In this document: in pieces, positions 9,432 to 21,717 of the stretch
How positions within the stretch are numbered: the first letter of the stretch is position 1
How the letters are laid out: the number at the start of each line of letters is the position of its first letter
Assembly (NCBI GenBank): GCA_951230915.1
Contig: OX579634.1
Location: forward strand, 16,828,725-16,892,724
Length of the DNA: 64,000 bases
Direction: 5' to 3'
DNA from: Antitrichia curtipendula
Taxonomy: Eukaryota > Streptophyta > Bryopsida > Hypnales > Leucodontaceae
Program-made: the position numbers and the translations under genes
The notes under the pieces: generated by a model
Databases searched by the model: none
Seen by the model: only the letters and a program-made list of their open reading frames with translations
Told to the model about the DNA's origin: nothing

Positions 9432-10659
9432 TAGGTGTGCTTATGTCTGTATGTTGCCATTAAAAATGGTAAAGAATTAAATAACGGAGGAAATTTCATA
9501 CTAAAATATGTACACCACTACAGTCACAATGTGAACCCTCAAAAGTATTGGAATTTTTTCATTGGGAGACGGAGAGAGAAATGATTATAACAGTGTATCT
9601 AGATTGACATAAATTAAGAGTTTGCTCATTTAGGATCCCACCTCAAATCTCAAGAAAAATGAAGAGTATTACCAAGACTACATAGCCTATCAAAGGGGAG
9701 ACTCACTACTAAATAAACTAATCTATGACAAGCAATAAATGAAATTTGGGCCACATAGGTTGAGTTAGTGGCTACAACCAATATCTTGGGTGATGATGAT
9801 GGAGTGATAGTGAATGCAATAGGAACTGTGACCTTTTAAGTGTAAATTAATCACCGGAAGTGACTTCTTTTAGGCCATCATATTGTGGCCATGTTAGGGA
9901 ATATTGTAAGGAGTGCTTTAGGTGAATAAGAGGACCATTATAAATGCACTTTTTGTTGGTTTGGAGATACTCTAGGGACTCTTTTGAACCAATTGGACAA
10001 GGCACTTCAAAAATTCATAACAAATTCATAGTTTGTCAAAAAAATAATAATATTTTCAATTGCTCTTTTCATTTCTCCCATTTTCATGTATATGAAAAAT
10101 TAAATTATTATTTTTTCAACAATACCAATAAGGCAAAACCAATCATTATTTCCCGTCCTTGGTGGTGCACCTTACCTACATGTAGGGAAGTGCCGAACAA
10201 CAATTTTCATTAATATATAGAAACTCCGGTCTACGAGAAAGGCCGGCATGAATAAAGTGTCTATTCGTAATGACAATGAGCCAATGTCCACTGGATCAAG
10301 GGTCATTGATGCAAAACTACTATCCCCTAGTTTTCATTAACATATATATATGAGTCAAACAAAACCTTACCTCCAAAGCACCAAAGCAGTCTTCCAAGAT
10401 AGGCAGACTCCTATTGACCCTTGGGGTGGAATTCTCCCTTGAACTTGAACTGGGTTATTATACTTCAGTTTTTTTTGCAATGAACTGAATTTTTCCTTTC
10501 ATTTGCGCCTCTCCAACCTAAAATTTCACGAATGTTATGCTGTAGAACAGGAGTAAGTAAATCAATTCATGTGCCGTATGGAACATGTCTGGAATCTATG
10601 AAAGTTTCCTTGCCGTGGTATGTGTGATGAATGTCACGCCATTGAGATTTGTATGATAG
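9432..10659. other. Interval upstream of the glycosyltransferase exons, no exon seen
   Basis: I searched by eye for the N-terminal exons expected for the glycosyltransferase (membrane anchor, and the GGLNQQR/GGLNQMR motif) and found none here. The sequence is AT-rich with no long frame of coding character. The plus-strand frame 9944-10213 is low in complexity and rejected. Confidence 0.45.
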
Positions 10660-12777
10660 TCCACTACCGACCCTGGTCAAGAAGAGGCCGCTCACATCTT
10701 TGTCATTCAATGTGAAACAGGCACCTTACTATGAGACCGAGTTGCAACCCTTACTTGAGGAGAGCAAGGTCATGTACTTCAATCACGCTGATTCAAGGTT
10801 GGCAAACAATGATCTGCTTGACGACATCCAGCAGCTTAGATGCCGAGTTAATTACCGGGCTCTCAGATACTCGGAACCTATTCGACAACTTGCAAATACA
10901 CTCACAAACCGCTTGCAAGAAGACGGTCCTTACGTCGCTTTGCATTTGAGGTATTCTATTGACAGAGCTTTTCATTATTTCCATCGTCATTATTAACCAC
11001 CCAAAAAGACCAAGAATTTGTGGTTTTAAAATAACTAATTCGATTGATCTTTCTGTGATAATTATTATTCAGATAGGTGCATATTTCATATCACTAGAAT
11101 CGATGTCGAAGACATCGCACGAGCTGGTCAAAGAACGCAAATGAAGTTTGTCAAAAGGAAACCTTCATATAACCTAATGTAAGGTCTCTATTCGCCACAC
11201 AGGGAGGAAGTGACTCCATTCACCATATAGGTGAACTTTGAACCATAAAAAGTTGTTCCCTAAAAACTTGCACCATCTATAATTTTGCACATTTAGTTTG
11301 TGCTAAGCTACAAAATCAGGTACTTTCGCAGTTAGCTATCAATTTTTTGTAGTTAGCCCAATTTAAAGCATAATTGCGAAAGTACCTGATAAGGTACTTT
11401 CGCAATTAGCCCAATTTAAAGCTCACCTGTAGGATTCATGGAGCCTCTAATGTCCTGTATGGTTGATGGAGCCTCTACATTACTCAAAACTGCTAATAAG
11501 TAAATGAGTCCCAAAGGGTTGCATGTTCCAACATTTTCTGATAAGTTGTTGCATAACTTGGCAAGCTGAGATGGAATTTTGCATGGGCTGGCAGATTTGA
11601 GAAGGACATGCTGGCTTTTACCGGCTGTGCACACGGCCTGTCCGGCGCAGAAGCCGAGGAGTTGAAGCAGATGCGTTACGAGGTGAAGCATTGGAAAGAG
11701 AAGGAGATTGATGGCGAGGAGAAGCGCAAGCTCGGGGGGTGCCCTCTCACGCCTCAAGAAACAAGACTCATGTTGAAGGCGTTAGGCTACCCTTCATCCA
11801 CGAAGATCTACATTGTAGCTGGCGAGATCTATGGACAGGGCACCATGGACAGTCTGTACAGAGAGTTTCCGCAGGTGTATAATCACGCCACTCTTGCGAC
11901 GGAGGAGGAGTTGGCGCCGCTGAAGGAGTATCAGAACCCCCTGGCGGGGTTGGACTACCATGTGGCCCTCGAGAGTGATGTTTTCGTTTACACTTATGAT
12001 GGGAATATGGCCAAGGCGGTTATGGGACATCGCCAGTTTGAAGGGTACCGAAAAACTATCAGCCCCGACAGGTATGGAACGTCCTTGAAGTATTTTCATC
12101 TCATTAGACTGACACAGAACTTACTACTAGTAATTGATCTAATGGTGCATTGTATTAGCATTAAAATAATGTTCACAAGTGATTCCAAATTTTAATGTTG
12201 AAAGCATATTAATTATGCTATGGACACTGCTTTCACATACTTACATTTAGTTGTACCAGTTGCCTTACATTAGTTTAACTATAACACAGCTTGAAGTCTA
12301 AATGGATCTAATGCCTAAAAACTTAACTTTAACGACTTTTGTTAATCTGATGGGAGGGTTTTGTGATGTTGTCTTTCAGTACTAAATGACATTTCCTTGT
12401 CTCCATTGATATATTTGCCAACATTCGTAGAGCTTCCGAATTGATTCATTTAAAGTGCTGTGGACATGGAACTTCCTTCAAGCAATATGTTGTTGTGAAT
12501 GGATGCAATAAACCGGTTCCTTGAATTGAATTCTTGTGTGATGTTCTGGAATCGCAGAGAGCGGCTAGTGAAGCTAATTGACGACTACGAAGCAGAAGCC
12601 ATTTCATGGAAAGAATTTGAAAGCCAGGTGCGGAAGATCCACGCTACTCGGACAGGAGCGCCTCATTGGCAACAAGCAAGAGAGTTTCCCAAGCTGGAGG
12701 AAAATTTCTACTCCAACCTTTACCCAGGTTGCATTTGCAAGGAACCTCACAGCCGACGTCTACTGAAGAGACCATGA
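10660..12777 (+). CDS. DUF246/O-fucosyltransferase-like glycosyltransferase, 3' part
   Basis: Three exons join in phase: about 10660-10950, 11595-12071 and 12558-12777. Both introns (644 and 486 bp) have GT-AG ends and split an arginine codon as AG|A. The joined part gives about 328 residues with hallmarks of the plant O-fucosyltransferase-like (DUF246) family: [26 protein letters not shown] followed by [21 protein letters not shown], a [12 protein letters not shown] segment, [32 protein letters not shown], and a C-terminal YPGCIC. Members are Golgi type II membrane enzymes, and related subgroups act on pectin or other wall glycans. The exact sugar transfer cannot be told from sequence. The family is usually about 500 residues, so roughly 170-200 N-terminal residues, including the anchor and GGLNQ motif, are missing. 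An in-frame stop lies at 10643, so the first exon needs an acceptor (TATGATAG, up to 10659, is possible). The visible exons have no stop or frameshift. Either distant 5' exons exist or this is a 5'-truncated copy. Confidence 0.85.
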
Positions 12778-13320
12778 AGAGATCGACGTGACCAAGGCTC
12801 CAACTCTTGAACAACTTGAGCTTAGTCTTGAGTTTTGTTATCTACTTGTAACCACGAACGTGGTGCAGAACGGGAAACTTCATGGAACAGTCTTGAAGTT
12901 TAATTGCCATGGCCAGTGGTGATCAGCCTACGAGCTGCTCCAGGCAGCGGCAAGTTCTAGCTATTGATGCCACAGAGCATACGAAAGTTTGAATGTAATC
13001 AACATTGGGCTACTTCCTGTCTTGTGATGTGCTTGGCCTTCATGTGTTCGCTTCGAAGGGATTCGATTCTTCTGCGATCTGTTGAGTGGAGATCAACCGA
13101 CTGCAGGAAATTCAAGCCAGAGACCTCAACTCTATTGAAGTGATGCATCTGGTAATCTAACCATCCTGCTCAGTTTGGCGACTCTGGACCGAAGAACAGG
13201 TTGCACGTGAGGAAATTGGAGCAGGACGTTGCTTGAAAAGCGAGACTACCTCCAGCTCCTCGTTCTAGTGATCTTTACTCTCTACCAAGTGTATATTCAA
13301 TAAAACAGATATTTGAATTT
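12778..13320 (+). other. Probable 3' UTR of the glycosyltransferase gene
   Basis: About 500 bp after the stop keep a mixed, non-AT-rich composition like the exons, then change abruptly to AT-rich DNA near 13300. This fits a transcribed 3' UTR. Confidence 0.5.
13299..13304 (+). terminator. Poly(A) signal AATAAA
   Basis: A canonical AATAAA lies 520 bp after the glycosyltransferase stop, at the edge where composition turns AT-rich. This is a plausible polyadenylation signal but is not proven. Confidence 0.4.
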
Positions 13321-13600
13321 TGAGATAATTTTGTTCCTTTGCAAGTCTGCTTTTGATTTCATCTTTTTTACATATAAGAGTTATGCTAATAGTCATCCCT
13401 TGTGTTTCCACTTTCATGGGATTCAATTATCTGCATCTTTGATTCACCAAAATGGGGGTTTGCATTTTCGGTAGGTTTATTTATTTTATATTATGTTGGT
13501 TGAAAATAATGGTTGCAAGAATCTCCTTTTTGAAATTTAAGAGTCACGATCTTACAATTACTATAAAAATTTGGGAGAACATGTACTTTAACAAGTTAAC

Positions 13601-14531
13601 TGAACCCCTAAAGTCTCGGGACCTTTTGGGGGGGGCAGAAATAGCTCAAAATTGCCTTTTCTAATGCAAAGAACAAATTATTTAAATTTAGTATTTTTTT
13701 TTTTGCATATCTAACCGGAGGATCTTGCATTAGACTAGTATGAGAATGTGTGGGAAAAATTTCAAAGACTTTGATCACATAGGTTGCAAGATAAATGTAT
13801 TCACCATGAAGAAATCATGATTTTTGGCACCTTAGTAAACTAGTTTATGAAACTTTAAATCTTCTTAACTTATAAATTTTGCACTATAGATTTTGAGTTT
13901 AAAAACAATAATCATGAAAAATTGAATTGAGAGTATAGGAAAAATAAAAGTTAAAAATATAACATGATTTTTGTTCTTTAAAAAATTGTTAAGTAGACAA
14001 AGGTATGTGATAGAGGAAAAACTAAATTATTAATAGCTCTAAGATGGAATTAAAACATACTAATTCCAATAGTGAATTTGTTCTAAAAATCAAAGTTATT
14101 TGCATAGAACTTTTTGTTTTGAAAAAATGTGAAAATTGAGCTCAAAAACAAATTCCATACATTATTTTTTCAAAAAGATGCTTTGATTGTCTGTAAAACA
14201 AGATGCTCCGTAACTTTCACATCACATTTCCAAATAGAATGAATCAAAGCTTTAAATATAGACAAAATTAAAATCTATGAGAAACAAATTTTTTAAATTG
14301 TATTTTAAGTTTTTGTAGATATTTTTTTTCCGCTAAGTTCAAGTTGGACTTATTGTGGTATAACTTTTGCTCCCAAGGACCAATTGAAATCAAAATAATA
14401 TTTTTGTAAAGCTAATATTGTTTTTCTATCTTATGATAAAGTTTCAAAAAATTCACCAATAATTGAGCTCATAGGGACTTGCTAGAAATTTACTTTGTTC
14501 CCTAAGGTGACAATGGAACTTTAGGAATTAA
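13601..14531 (+). mobile_element. TTAA-flanked element E1 (piggyBac-like MITE, family A)
   Basis: The left end is TGAACCCCTAAAGTC, with one base changed in the TTAA. The right end is GGAACTTTAGGAATTAA, the degraded inverse. The body of about 930 bp matches other family-A copies in order: a GCATATCTAACCGGAGGATC-type stretch, GACTAGTATGAGAATGT, GTTAAGTAGA, ATTAATAGCTCTAAGATGGA, CAAGATGCTCCGTAACTTTC-like text and a terminal ACTTTGTTCCCTAAGGTGAC-like stretch. No transposase is encoded. Confidence 0.7.
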
Positions 14532-17205
14532 CTAATATTTTTTGGGGTTGGATGTATTGAAATTTAATAAAGATAACATTATTTATGAAGAAGGTGTTTA
14601 GGAATTATTTTGACTTCAAACAATTAATTGAAATAACTTTAGGGGTGAAAAAATGAGCGTTGTAGATAATTCAATAGGATGAATCCTATTTTACTAGATC
14701 CAATTGCACCCATACAAATACAAATCTTTACAGTCAAATCAAGTATTGGGATCAAAAAATATGAAGGTTGACATATGAAAACATGTATATAACTCAAATT
14801 TGGTCCTTTGTGGTGGAAGTAAAGCACCCTCTCCTCTCCACCATTGAAACAAGGTCATGAAGTGTAAAAATTGAAGATTAAAATTTTATTTTTTTTAAGT
14901 CTTTTTAAACAACTTCCTTACTTGCTTTCAATAAGACTTTCACCTTTTGTATTGTAAAGTGGATGGCGAAGACATCACAACAAATAAAAACAAATATAAA
15001 ATATATAAAATATAAAATGACCACCCACTCTTCTTAAATCTAGACCCCAAGCAAGACCTCTACATGGTTAGAGGTGGCAAAGGAGGGGTAGAAGGGAGAG
15101 AAAGGGTAGTTTCAGGGTTAAATGGGAGGGTTCTCATTTTGTGATTAAGATGCCATTATTATAAATATCCAAGTCCAAACAAGCAACCAAATTCAAAGCT
15201 TTGTTCAAATAAATTGAGACTCCTTTAGGAGATAAAAATTAATTTTTATCTTCTAAAAAGTGTATGTTGAAAAAGAAATTGTATCAAAATGATATAAATA
15301 CTTAGTAGAGTGTATGATCAAATTGTATACAAAATATGTAAGATAATATGCTACAATCAATATATTGGGACAAGAATTGAATGTTACTTGTACAAAATGT
15401 AAATGTGTAATAGTTTTATTATAATCTAATACATGCTTAAAATATATGATTGTAGATCTGAACCATTATCAATTGTGATCCTTGAGAAACTTTATTTGTG
15501 AGAAATACGTAATAAAAGTATATTAACTCTCAACCGCACTTGTTATTTGTTAGCACCAATAATTGCATCTAAAAGATTTTGAAACAAAACATGTGAAAAA
15601 TCCCTTTAAATTTAGAATTTGTCTCTTTACAAATGAAACTCTTTTAAATAAAACCAGGTTTAAATAGACCCTGATTTCAACAAATTTGGACTTTTTGATG
15701 CATATGAATGCCAAGTACATTGTCTTACATTGAGTTCAAAAAATATGAATTTAATGTTTCAAGGGCTTATTTATGGGAAAATTCAAATACTACTACTCTA
15801 CTTTGCATTATAATGTAGCTTATTGAATAAGAACAAAAGGTCTACTTCTCTTAAGTTAAAGCTCATTTTTGAAGAAGTGACAATCAAGCATTACATATAA
15901 AGAACATGATTGATTATATCTAATATTTGTATATTTAATAGTGTTTAATTGAATTACTTTTAAATTTGACATATTCTACTAAATTTCAGTCGTAAGCAAG
16001 TACTTAGAGCTAACATTTAAGTTCCATTGCAAGCTAGGATCCTTTAATGTTGTGATAAAAATACATGAGATTATTCAATTGACTAATAGAGAAGCTTGAG
16101 AATGCAAAGATAATTCATAAAGTCCTAAACACATTGATTAGTTTATAATTTTTAAGTTTTTAAAAAATGTATTATAAATAACAATTTGAAAAAATAATTT
16201 GGTATTAAAGGCATTTGCATGGTACAAAGCAACTGTTTTCATATTGCAATGTACTACTTTTCATCATTTTCAAGAATTTTTAAATTTTCAAATCATCACC
16301 TATTAAATTGTCACCTACTATTTTGAAAAAAAATCATTTACTTAGATAGACCATAATATCATTTATTGAACAAAATTAAAAATGTGAAAGAAAGTCAATT
16401 TTAATAGTTTAATTGAGGCCTTTATTAAAAGACCAATACATTGTCACACAACCTCAATGCACTCCAAAATTCAAAAGGCTTAAAAAAATTAGGTTGTAAA
16501 TAAAGTTATAAACTTTTTGAAAAAAAATATTGGAATAAAATAATGTTTTTTAATTTTGGTAGTTGAATTTCTTTAGATTTGTATTTCTTGATGATTCATT
16601 GTTTCTTTATATTAAATTTTTTTCAATGATTTAAATTTGAATGTAAGTCTTTAGGTGGAATTTGGTGATGAAAATCCAAATATAAATCTTAAATTAGACA
16701 AAGTTTTACCCTCAAAGTATTTGCATTCTTAAGTCAATGTATTATTAAACGAGAAGTTTTAAAATTATGTCTTTAAGATCATGTGTTTTCACAAACTGAA
16801 ATTTCAATATACTCTTTATGTATACATGAATTGAAAAGGTGGTCCTCTAATTTATATAATAATGCAATGCTAAACTTATATTTAAATGATTTAAAAATCA
16901 AAATTTTGTCAATACGGACAAGAGTGATCTCCGAGTACAGAAAAACTTTGTCAAAGAACTAGTGGACCATAGCTTGCTACAACGTTTGATTTAATAAAAA
17001 GAATTGTTGGTTTTGAATTTTGTATTACATTTTCATGGTTTGATTTATAATTACTATAATTCATATTTGTAGATAAACTTAAAATTCCTTCCATAATTAA
17101 TTACATCCTTGATATTATCAATTTTTGAGTAAATTATTTTGTAATAGGTTTGTAATTGTAAAATTCAAAATATAAATATTATTATACTTTAAGTATTCAA
17201 AATTA
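14532..17205. other. AT-rich gene-free interval
   Basis: The interval is very AT-rich with many homopolymer runs. No long open frame, no recognised inverted repeats and no tandem array were seen. It probably consists of old, decayed transposon sequence. Confidence 0.5.
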
Positions 17206-18111
17206 TTAACCCCTAAAGGACCAAAGAGCCCACTTTGGGCTTTTTGAGAATTCATGTAGGCACTATCAACTTCATAATTCGGAATTTTTTCATGAATTTT
17301 TTAGTATGGATGCTCCTCATCATAATCTATGTGTGAAGCTTTGCTTATGTCATTCTAATAAATATTGCAAAAGTTAGAAGTTTGTTTTTTTATTTTAGTG
17401 TCAAACCTTGCATCAAAAAATATGTTCTAACAAAATATTAACAATTTTTTTGAAATTGTGTATATTGATATCTACTCAAAAAAATTAAACCATTGAATTC
17501 CAAATAAAGAGGTAAAAATTATGATGAGTTTATTTTACGAGCACTGAAGGTAGAAAAAATATATGAAGTCATCTTTTGCTTTCAATTTTCAAAATTTTCA
17601 AATAAAAATAAAAATAAAAGACATCTATTATTTACTAAAACATTCTCACCATTGGGATTAGCATTTCTCACTTTCTTCCAAAAGTTATTAGCATATTAGT
17701 TATATCTTTCATTTAGTGACAGCTTCCACTTTATAAAAATATTTAAAAGAATACAAAAGTTTTTTTGATTAAAATTTTTAATATATATTTTCATCCGTTT
17801 TTCAACAAATTGACTAAAATGCACAAGTTATAGGACATGCATGTTTTTTCCTTAAAATGTTGAAAGACAAAATTTCACCTTTTGGAAGGAATAGAAAAAA
17901 CCACATTTTGAAGTTTAGACACATTGAACTTGCAATCGGTGAGGATATTCACTCTAAAATATTGGGACAATGTACTTGAACTAGTCAATCAAAAGATCAT
18001 ACGGTTGTTTTGTTACAAAATAAATATCGATGAAGATTTTAACCTTGCTTTGGAGACTAGTATTTTGAAGCGGTTTTGGGCCTCTAAACATGATGGTCCT
18101 TTAAGGGTTAA
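17206..18111. mobile_element. TTAA-flanked element E2 (family B)
   Basis: The left end is TTAACCCCTAAAGGACC. The right end is GGTCCTTTAAGGGTTAA, a near-perfect inverse of about 16 bp. The element is 906 bp with TTAA at both ends. The body does not obviously match family A. An 87-codon frame inside (17924-18187) is AT-rich and has no transposase motif. Confidence 0.7.
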
Positions 18112-19840
18112 GCTAAATTCCTTTGATAATTTTATAGATAAATTTGTAAGTTTAAATTCTAATACCTCAATTAATTGTATAAATTGAGTCTATGTTGATT
18201 GAAAATATGACATTATGAATAAGGATGATTTATTTTTTAACATGATTGATTTATCCTTTCATCACAAGATAACTCATCGCTCATATAGGTGGTATAAAGT
18301 GATGCATAGGATTGTAAGTAGATTGAAGATACTTTTGTATGAAATTATTTTTATAACAAGTGTAGAAAATATCGGTACTATACCCAACTATCAAGATTGA
18401 CATCATTAATTAAATTTAAAAAATTAAAAATTGAATATTTTTGGAAATTATTGTAGAAAGGAGTTGGAAAATGAATAAATGAATGTTGCAAATGCCTAAA
18501 TATTAAAAAATCAGCTCAAATGGTGAATTTTTTTATTAAAGTATCATTAAATATCTAGGTATTTTTGTTTGGTGATATGAAACTTATTTTTATTGATATG
18601 TTATGAGTAGGAGGTGTAAAGAGGTCCTTATATTGAAGTTCATTATTCTTCATCAATTCTGAAAGGTTATTGGATGTTTGAAGTGAAGTGGGAGCTCAAG
18701 GAAAAAATGAAGTAATTTTTTTAAGCTATCTTGTTTACACCAGAACTTTAAACCTCATTTGAGCATTGTAAATCAATTTTTTTAAATTCATTCAACTAAG
18801 AGAATGTGGGCAATCAAGTTAAGTTTCATCTCCAAAATCCATTTGTGATTTGGAGTCTCGAATAGAGAGTTTTGGAGGTCTCAAGTTCAATTGAAATTAA
18901 CTAATGCATTGTTTTCACTTGACTATTAGCTATTGAGCTCTTTCAAGTCTTAACTCTTAACCCTTAATTACCCAAGTGACTATTTTCAAGTCCTTGTCCC
19001 TCTTTTTTAGCTTCCCATTTTCAAATTTTGAGTTTTTTATTTCAGTAAAATTTATTTCTTAAAAATAGTTTGCTTTCCAAATTTCATAGTGGTAGTTTCA
19101 TCAAATTCCAACATAAACTTTGTCTTGTGGAATTTTTGAACTTGAGTGGTGTAGTATAGCTCACAACTCATGTTTTTTGGTTTAGTTTGGAAATAGACTG
19201 AAAAGTTAGTCAACCAAAGCAAATGTTGCCCACCTCAAAAAGGGGAAATCTAAGGAGCTCAAGGAGAAGACAAGTGTACCCATTATTGTTTTTCCTACAA
19301 ACACTAATCTCATTTTAGTGACCACCGTCCATTGCAAGCTCCACCAAAAATTGAAAAATGACTAGAATGTTGTGAAATTTTAGATGAGTATTTTCAACTC
19401 TCTTGATTTTCACTAAGCACAAAAATATCATCATTTCAAAACATTCTCAGTAAGATATACTCCTTCAAAGTGTGTTGCCATGTTTTTCCCTTGACCAAAA
19501 AAAAACTTCAACTTTAATATCTAATAAACTGTGCGGTCAAATAATCTTAATTTTTTTTGAGGTGATCACTCTCAATGTGAAATGCAAGATCCTATGTTTA
19601 CATTCTATCCAATCTCAAGAAAAAATGAGCAAACAAATAGCTCAGTTTTGATAGTTTTGACCCTTTTTGAAAGTACATTCCCTTTGGATCATTAGAGATT
19701 AATATGAAACAACTTGGCCGTTTAGATGCCAATCACGGCTGTTTTTTTGGCTTTTTAGTGCTAGATTGTCCCCCCTAAAAAAATTGGCTAAAAAATGGCA
19801 AAAAATCGTGAAGTTTTTCGCCAAAAAACTTTGAATTAAA
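18112..19840. other. AT-rich gene-free interval
   Basis: I see nothing supportable here apart from AT-rich sequence. Minor protein-like frames are short and of low complexity. Confidence 0.45.
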
Positions 19841-19842
19841 AA

Positions 19843-20012
19843 ATAATCTTGGATGAAATCTCTAGATTGTGGATGAAAATAGAATTAGAGACATGTGATA
19901 TGTGCTAATATGATATTTTCTATCCAATATGTGGATGAATGCTGAAATTTGGAGCACCACTATAGTATTTTATATTGCCACTTTGGTACTTCATAAAAAA
20001 TGGAAAAAAAAG
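19843..20012. repeat. Dispersed ~165-bp repeat, copy 1
   Basis: It is collinear with 23405-23566: CTTGGATGAAATC, CTAGATTGTGGATGAAAA, GACATGTGATATGTGCTAAT, TATTTTCTATCCAA, and GAAATTTGGAGCACCACTAT occur in the same order and spacing. Identity looks about 85-90 percent. Function is unknown, and it may be the inner part of a transposon. Confidence 0.75.
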
Positions 20013-20013
20013 T

Positions 20014-20127
20014 CCTTATGCCAATTCCATGTCTTTCAAAGAAAATTGATGAAAAATATTCAAGAAGTCTTATTCTCCAAATTAATTATCACTCTTAAAT
20101 AGGTGCTTTAGGGGACTTCTAACCTTA
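20014..20127. mobile_element. 3' half of an AGGTAGTATGCTC-family MITE
   Basis: TATGCCAATTCCATGTC, GAAAAATATTCAAGAAGTCT and the end CTTCTAACCTTA match the right halves of the MITEs at 21718-22053 and 50637-50942. The left half is missing or replaced by the dispersed repeat that precedes it. Confidence 0.5.
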
Positions 20128-20142
20128 TCATCTCTATAGCAT

Positions 20143-20598
20143 TTAATTCCTAAAGGACACCATGGATGTTTTTTGTCCTTTGAATGACTTTAGGTAGGGC
20201 TGTAGGATGGAAAAAACACATTTTTCCATCTAATTTTTTGAGGGGGGTGCTTGAATGTATTTTCAATGGATAATTGTATACATTCCCTCATTGTGGTACT
20301 AATGAATTTCTTAAAGAAGAAGATGCTCAATCCACATATCACCCTTGTTAGTAGTGTATTTTGGCCAATTCTTGCTTTATACTCTTGATGTGAATTCTAG
20401 CCATAAAAATGATGTTTTTGAATTTGAGGCCAACTAATGAAATGAGGTTTAGTTTTTACTCCAATTGTAAAATTTGAAAAAATATCAAAATTCAGTGTTT
20501 TATTCCAATTAGAACTTCGGGCCCATAACCATGGTTTGTTTGATTTTCTAATTTTGGAAAGACAAGATAACTTTGTTTTATTCCGTCCTTTAGGAGCC
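20143..20598. mobile_element. Possible TTAA element E11, decayed
   Basis: The left end TTAATTCCTAAAGGACACC resembles the TTAACCCCTAAAGGACC terminus. The candidate right end is CGTCCTTTAGGAGCCAGG, the inverse, but the outer TTAA is lost. It is about 455 bp and non-coding. This is less certain than the other copies. Confidence 0.4.
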
Positions 20599-20974
20599 AG
20601 GGCTAAAAGCAAACTGACATTCAAACATCACTTGGTTTTTTGTTTTCTTGGGCGCATATAAAAGGAAAAATGAACTGCAAAAGGAGTGTTAGTACTGCCT
20701 CGGAAAGCAGACCCCTTATCCCATCTGCACCTGAAAGGACCACGAAAGTCAGAAGAATTTTGGAGTTTGTGCACAGTTCTCACCTAAATTTTGTGGCTTA
20801 CCTATCAAACTGTTTCGTTCAAAGCTAAAGCTGGTTGGAATCCCGCCTTGAACTGATTGTTCACAGGCACATTCAAACATTTGCAGCAGCAAGAAATCAA
20901 ATTAAAAGATTGAAGCTGAAATATTAAAATTCTGATCTAATTTACCTGAGTCTTCCTTCTTCTGGCAATAGTGG

Positions 20975-21351
20975 TAGTAGTGGTAGTCACAGCTTGTTCA
21001 CCGTGATGGTGAACAATGAACAATGAACAATGGAAAGTGCTTTGAGGGGCCAATGAGAAGTGACGAATATTGAACAAGCCATGACCACCCTTTTTGTTCA
21101 AATGTTGAGAATGAACAATGGAGGATGGATAATGGCGAGATGGACGGATGTAATTGAAAGTTAAGAGAACAAAGGAATAATCTTAGCGGAACATTGATTG
21201 TTCACTCCCAACATCCACCTCCGGAGGTGGATGTTGGGAGTGAACAATCAATGTTCCGCTATAAATATTCCGTCGAAAGCAAGCCAACCCTACGCCGCCA
21301 CCACTTCAATGTTCATTGTTCACCATCACGGTGAACAAGCTGTGACTACCA
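20975..21351. mobile_element. Foldback element, copy A
   Basis: It is bounded by inverted repeats of about 44 bp that start AGTGGTAGTCACAGCTTGTT and run through CACCGTGATGGTGAACAATG. The repeats are themselves partly palindromic. The centre carries a perfect 78-bp palindrome (21184-21261). The element is non-coding. It is directly followed by copy B, and the two overlap or fuse at the sequence TAGTCACAGC. No target duplication could be defined. Confidence 0.75.
21184..21261. repeat. Perfect 78-bp palindrome (copy A)
   Basis: The centre lies between 21222 and 21223 (CTCC|GGAG). Every base from TAGCGGAACATTGATTG outwards pairs with its mirror. A perfect uninterrupted palindrome of this length with no loop is rare in random DNA. 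Confidence 0.9.
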
Positions 21352-21716
21352 CTAGTCACAGCTTGTTCACCGTGATGGTGAACAATGAACAATGGAAAGT
21401 GCTTTGAGGGGCCAATGAGAAGTGACGAATATTGAACAAGCCGTGACCACCCTTTTTGTTCAAACGTTGAGAATGAACAATGGAGGATGGATAATGACGA
21501 GATGGACGGATGTAATTGAAAGTTAAGAGAACAAAGGAATAATCTTAGCGGAACATTGATTGTTCACTCCCAACATCCACCTCCGGAGGTGGATGTTGGG
21601 AGTGAACAATCAATGTTCCGCTATGAATATTCCGTCGAAAGCAAGCCAACCCTACGCCGCCACCACTTCAATGTTCATTGTTCACCATCACGGTGAACAA
21701 GCTGTGACTACCACTA
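21346..21716. mobile_element. Foldback element, copy B
   Basis: This is a second copy of the foldback element with a 362-bp step. It differs from copy A by an 8-bp deletion in the ACAATGAACAATGAACA run and about four transitions, so the duplication is recent. It ends CGGTGAACAAGCTGTGACTA then CCACTA, and a TA-flanked MITE begins at once. Confidence 0.75.
21546..21623. repeat. Perfect 78-bp palindrome (copy B)
   Basis: This is the same palindrome as at 21184-21261, with its centre between 21584 and 21585. It has remained perfect on both arms in both copies. Confidence 0.88.
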
Positions 21717-21717
21717 A

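Noticed and set aside
17924..18187. 87-codon frame inside TTAA element E2 as a possible transposase
   Set aside because: AT-rich, short, and without any DDE/DDD or cysteine-rich piggyBac motif.
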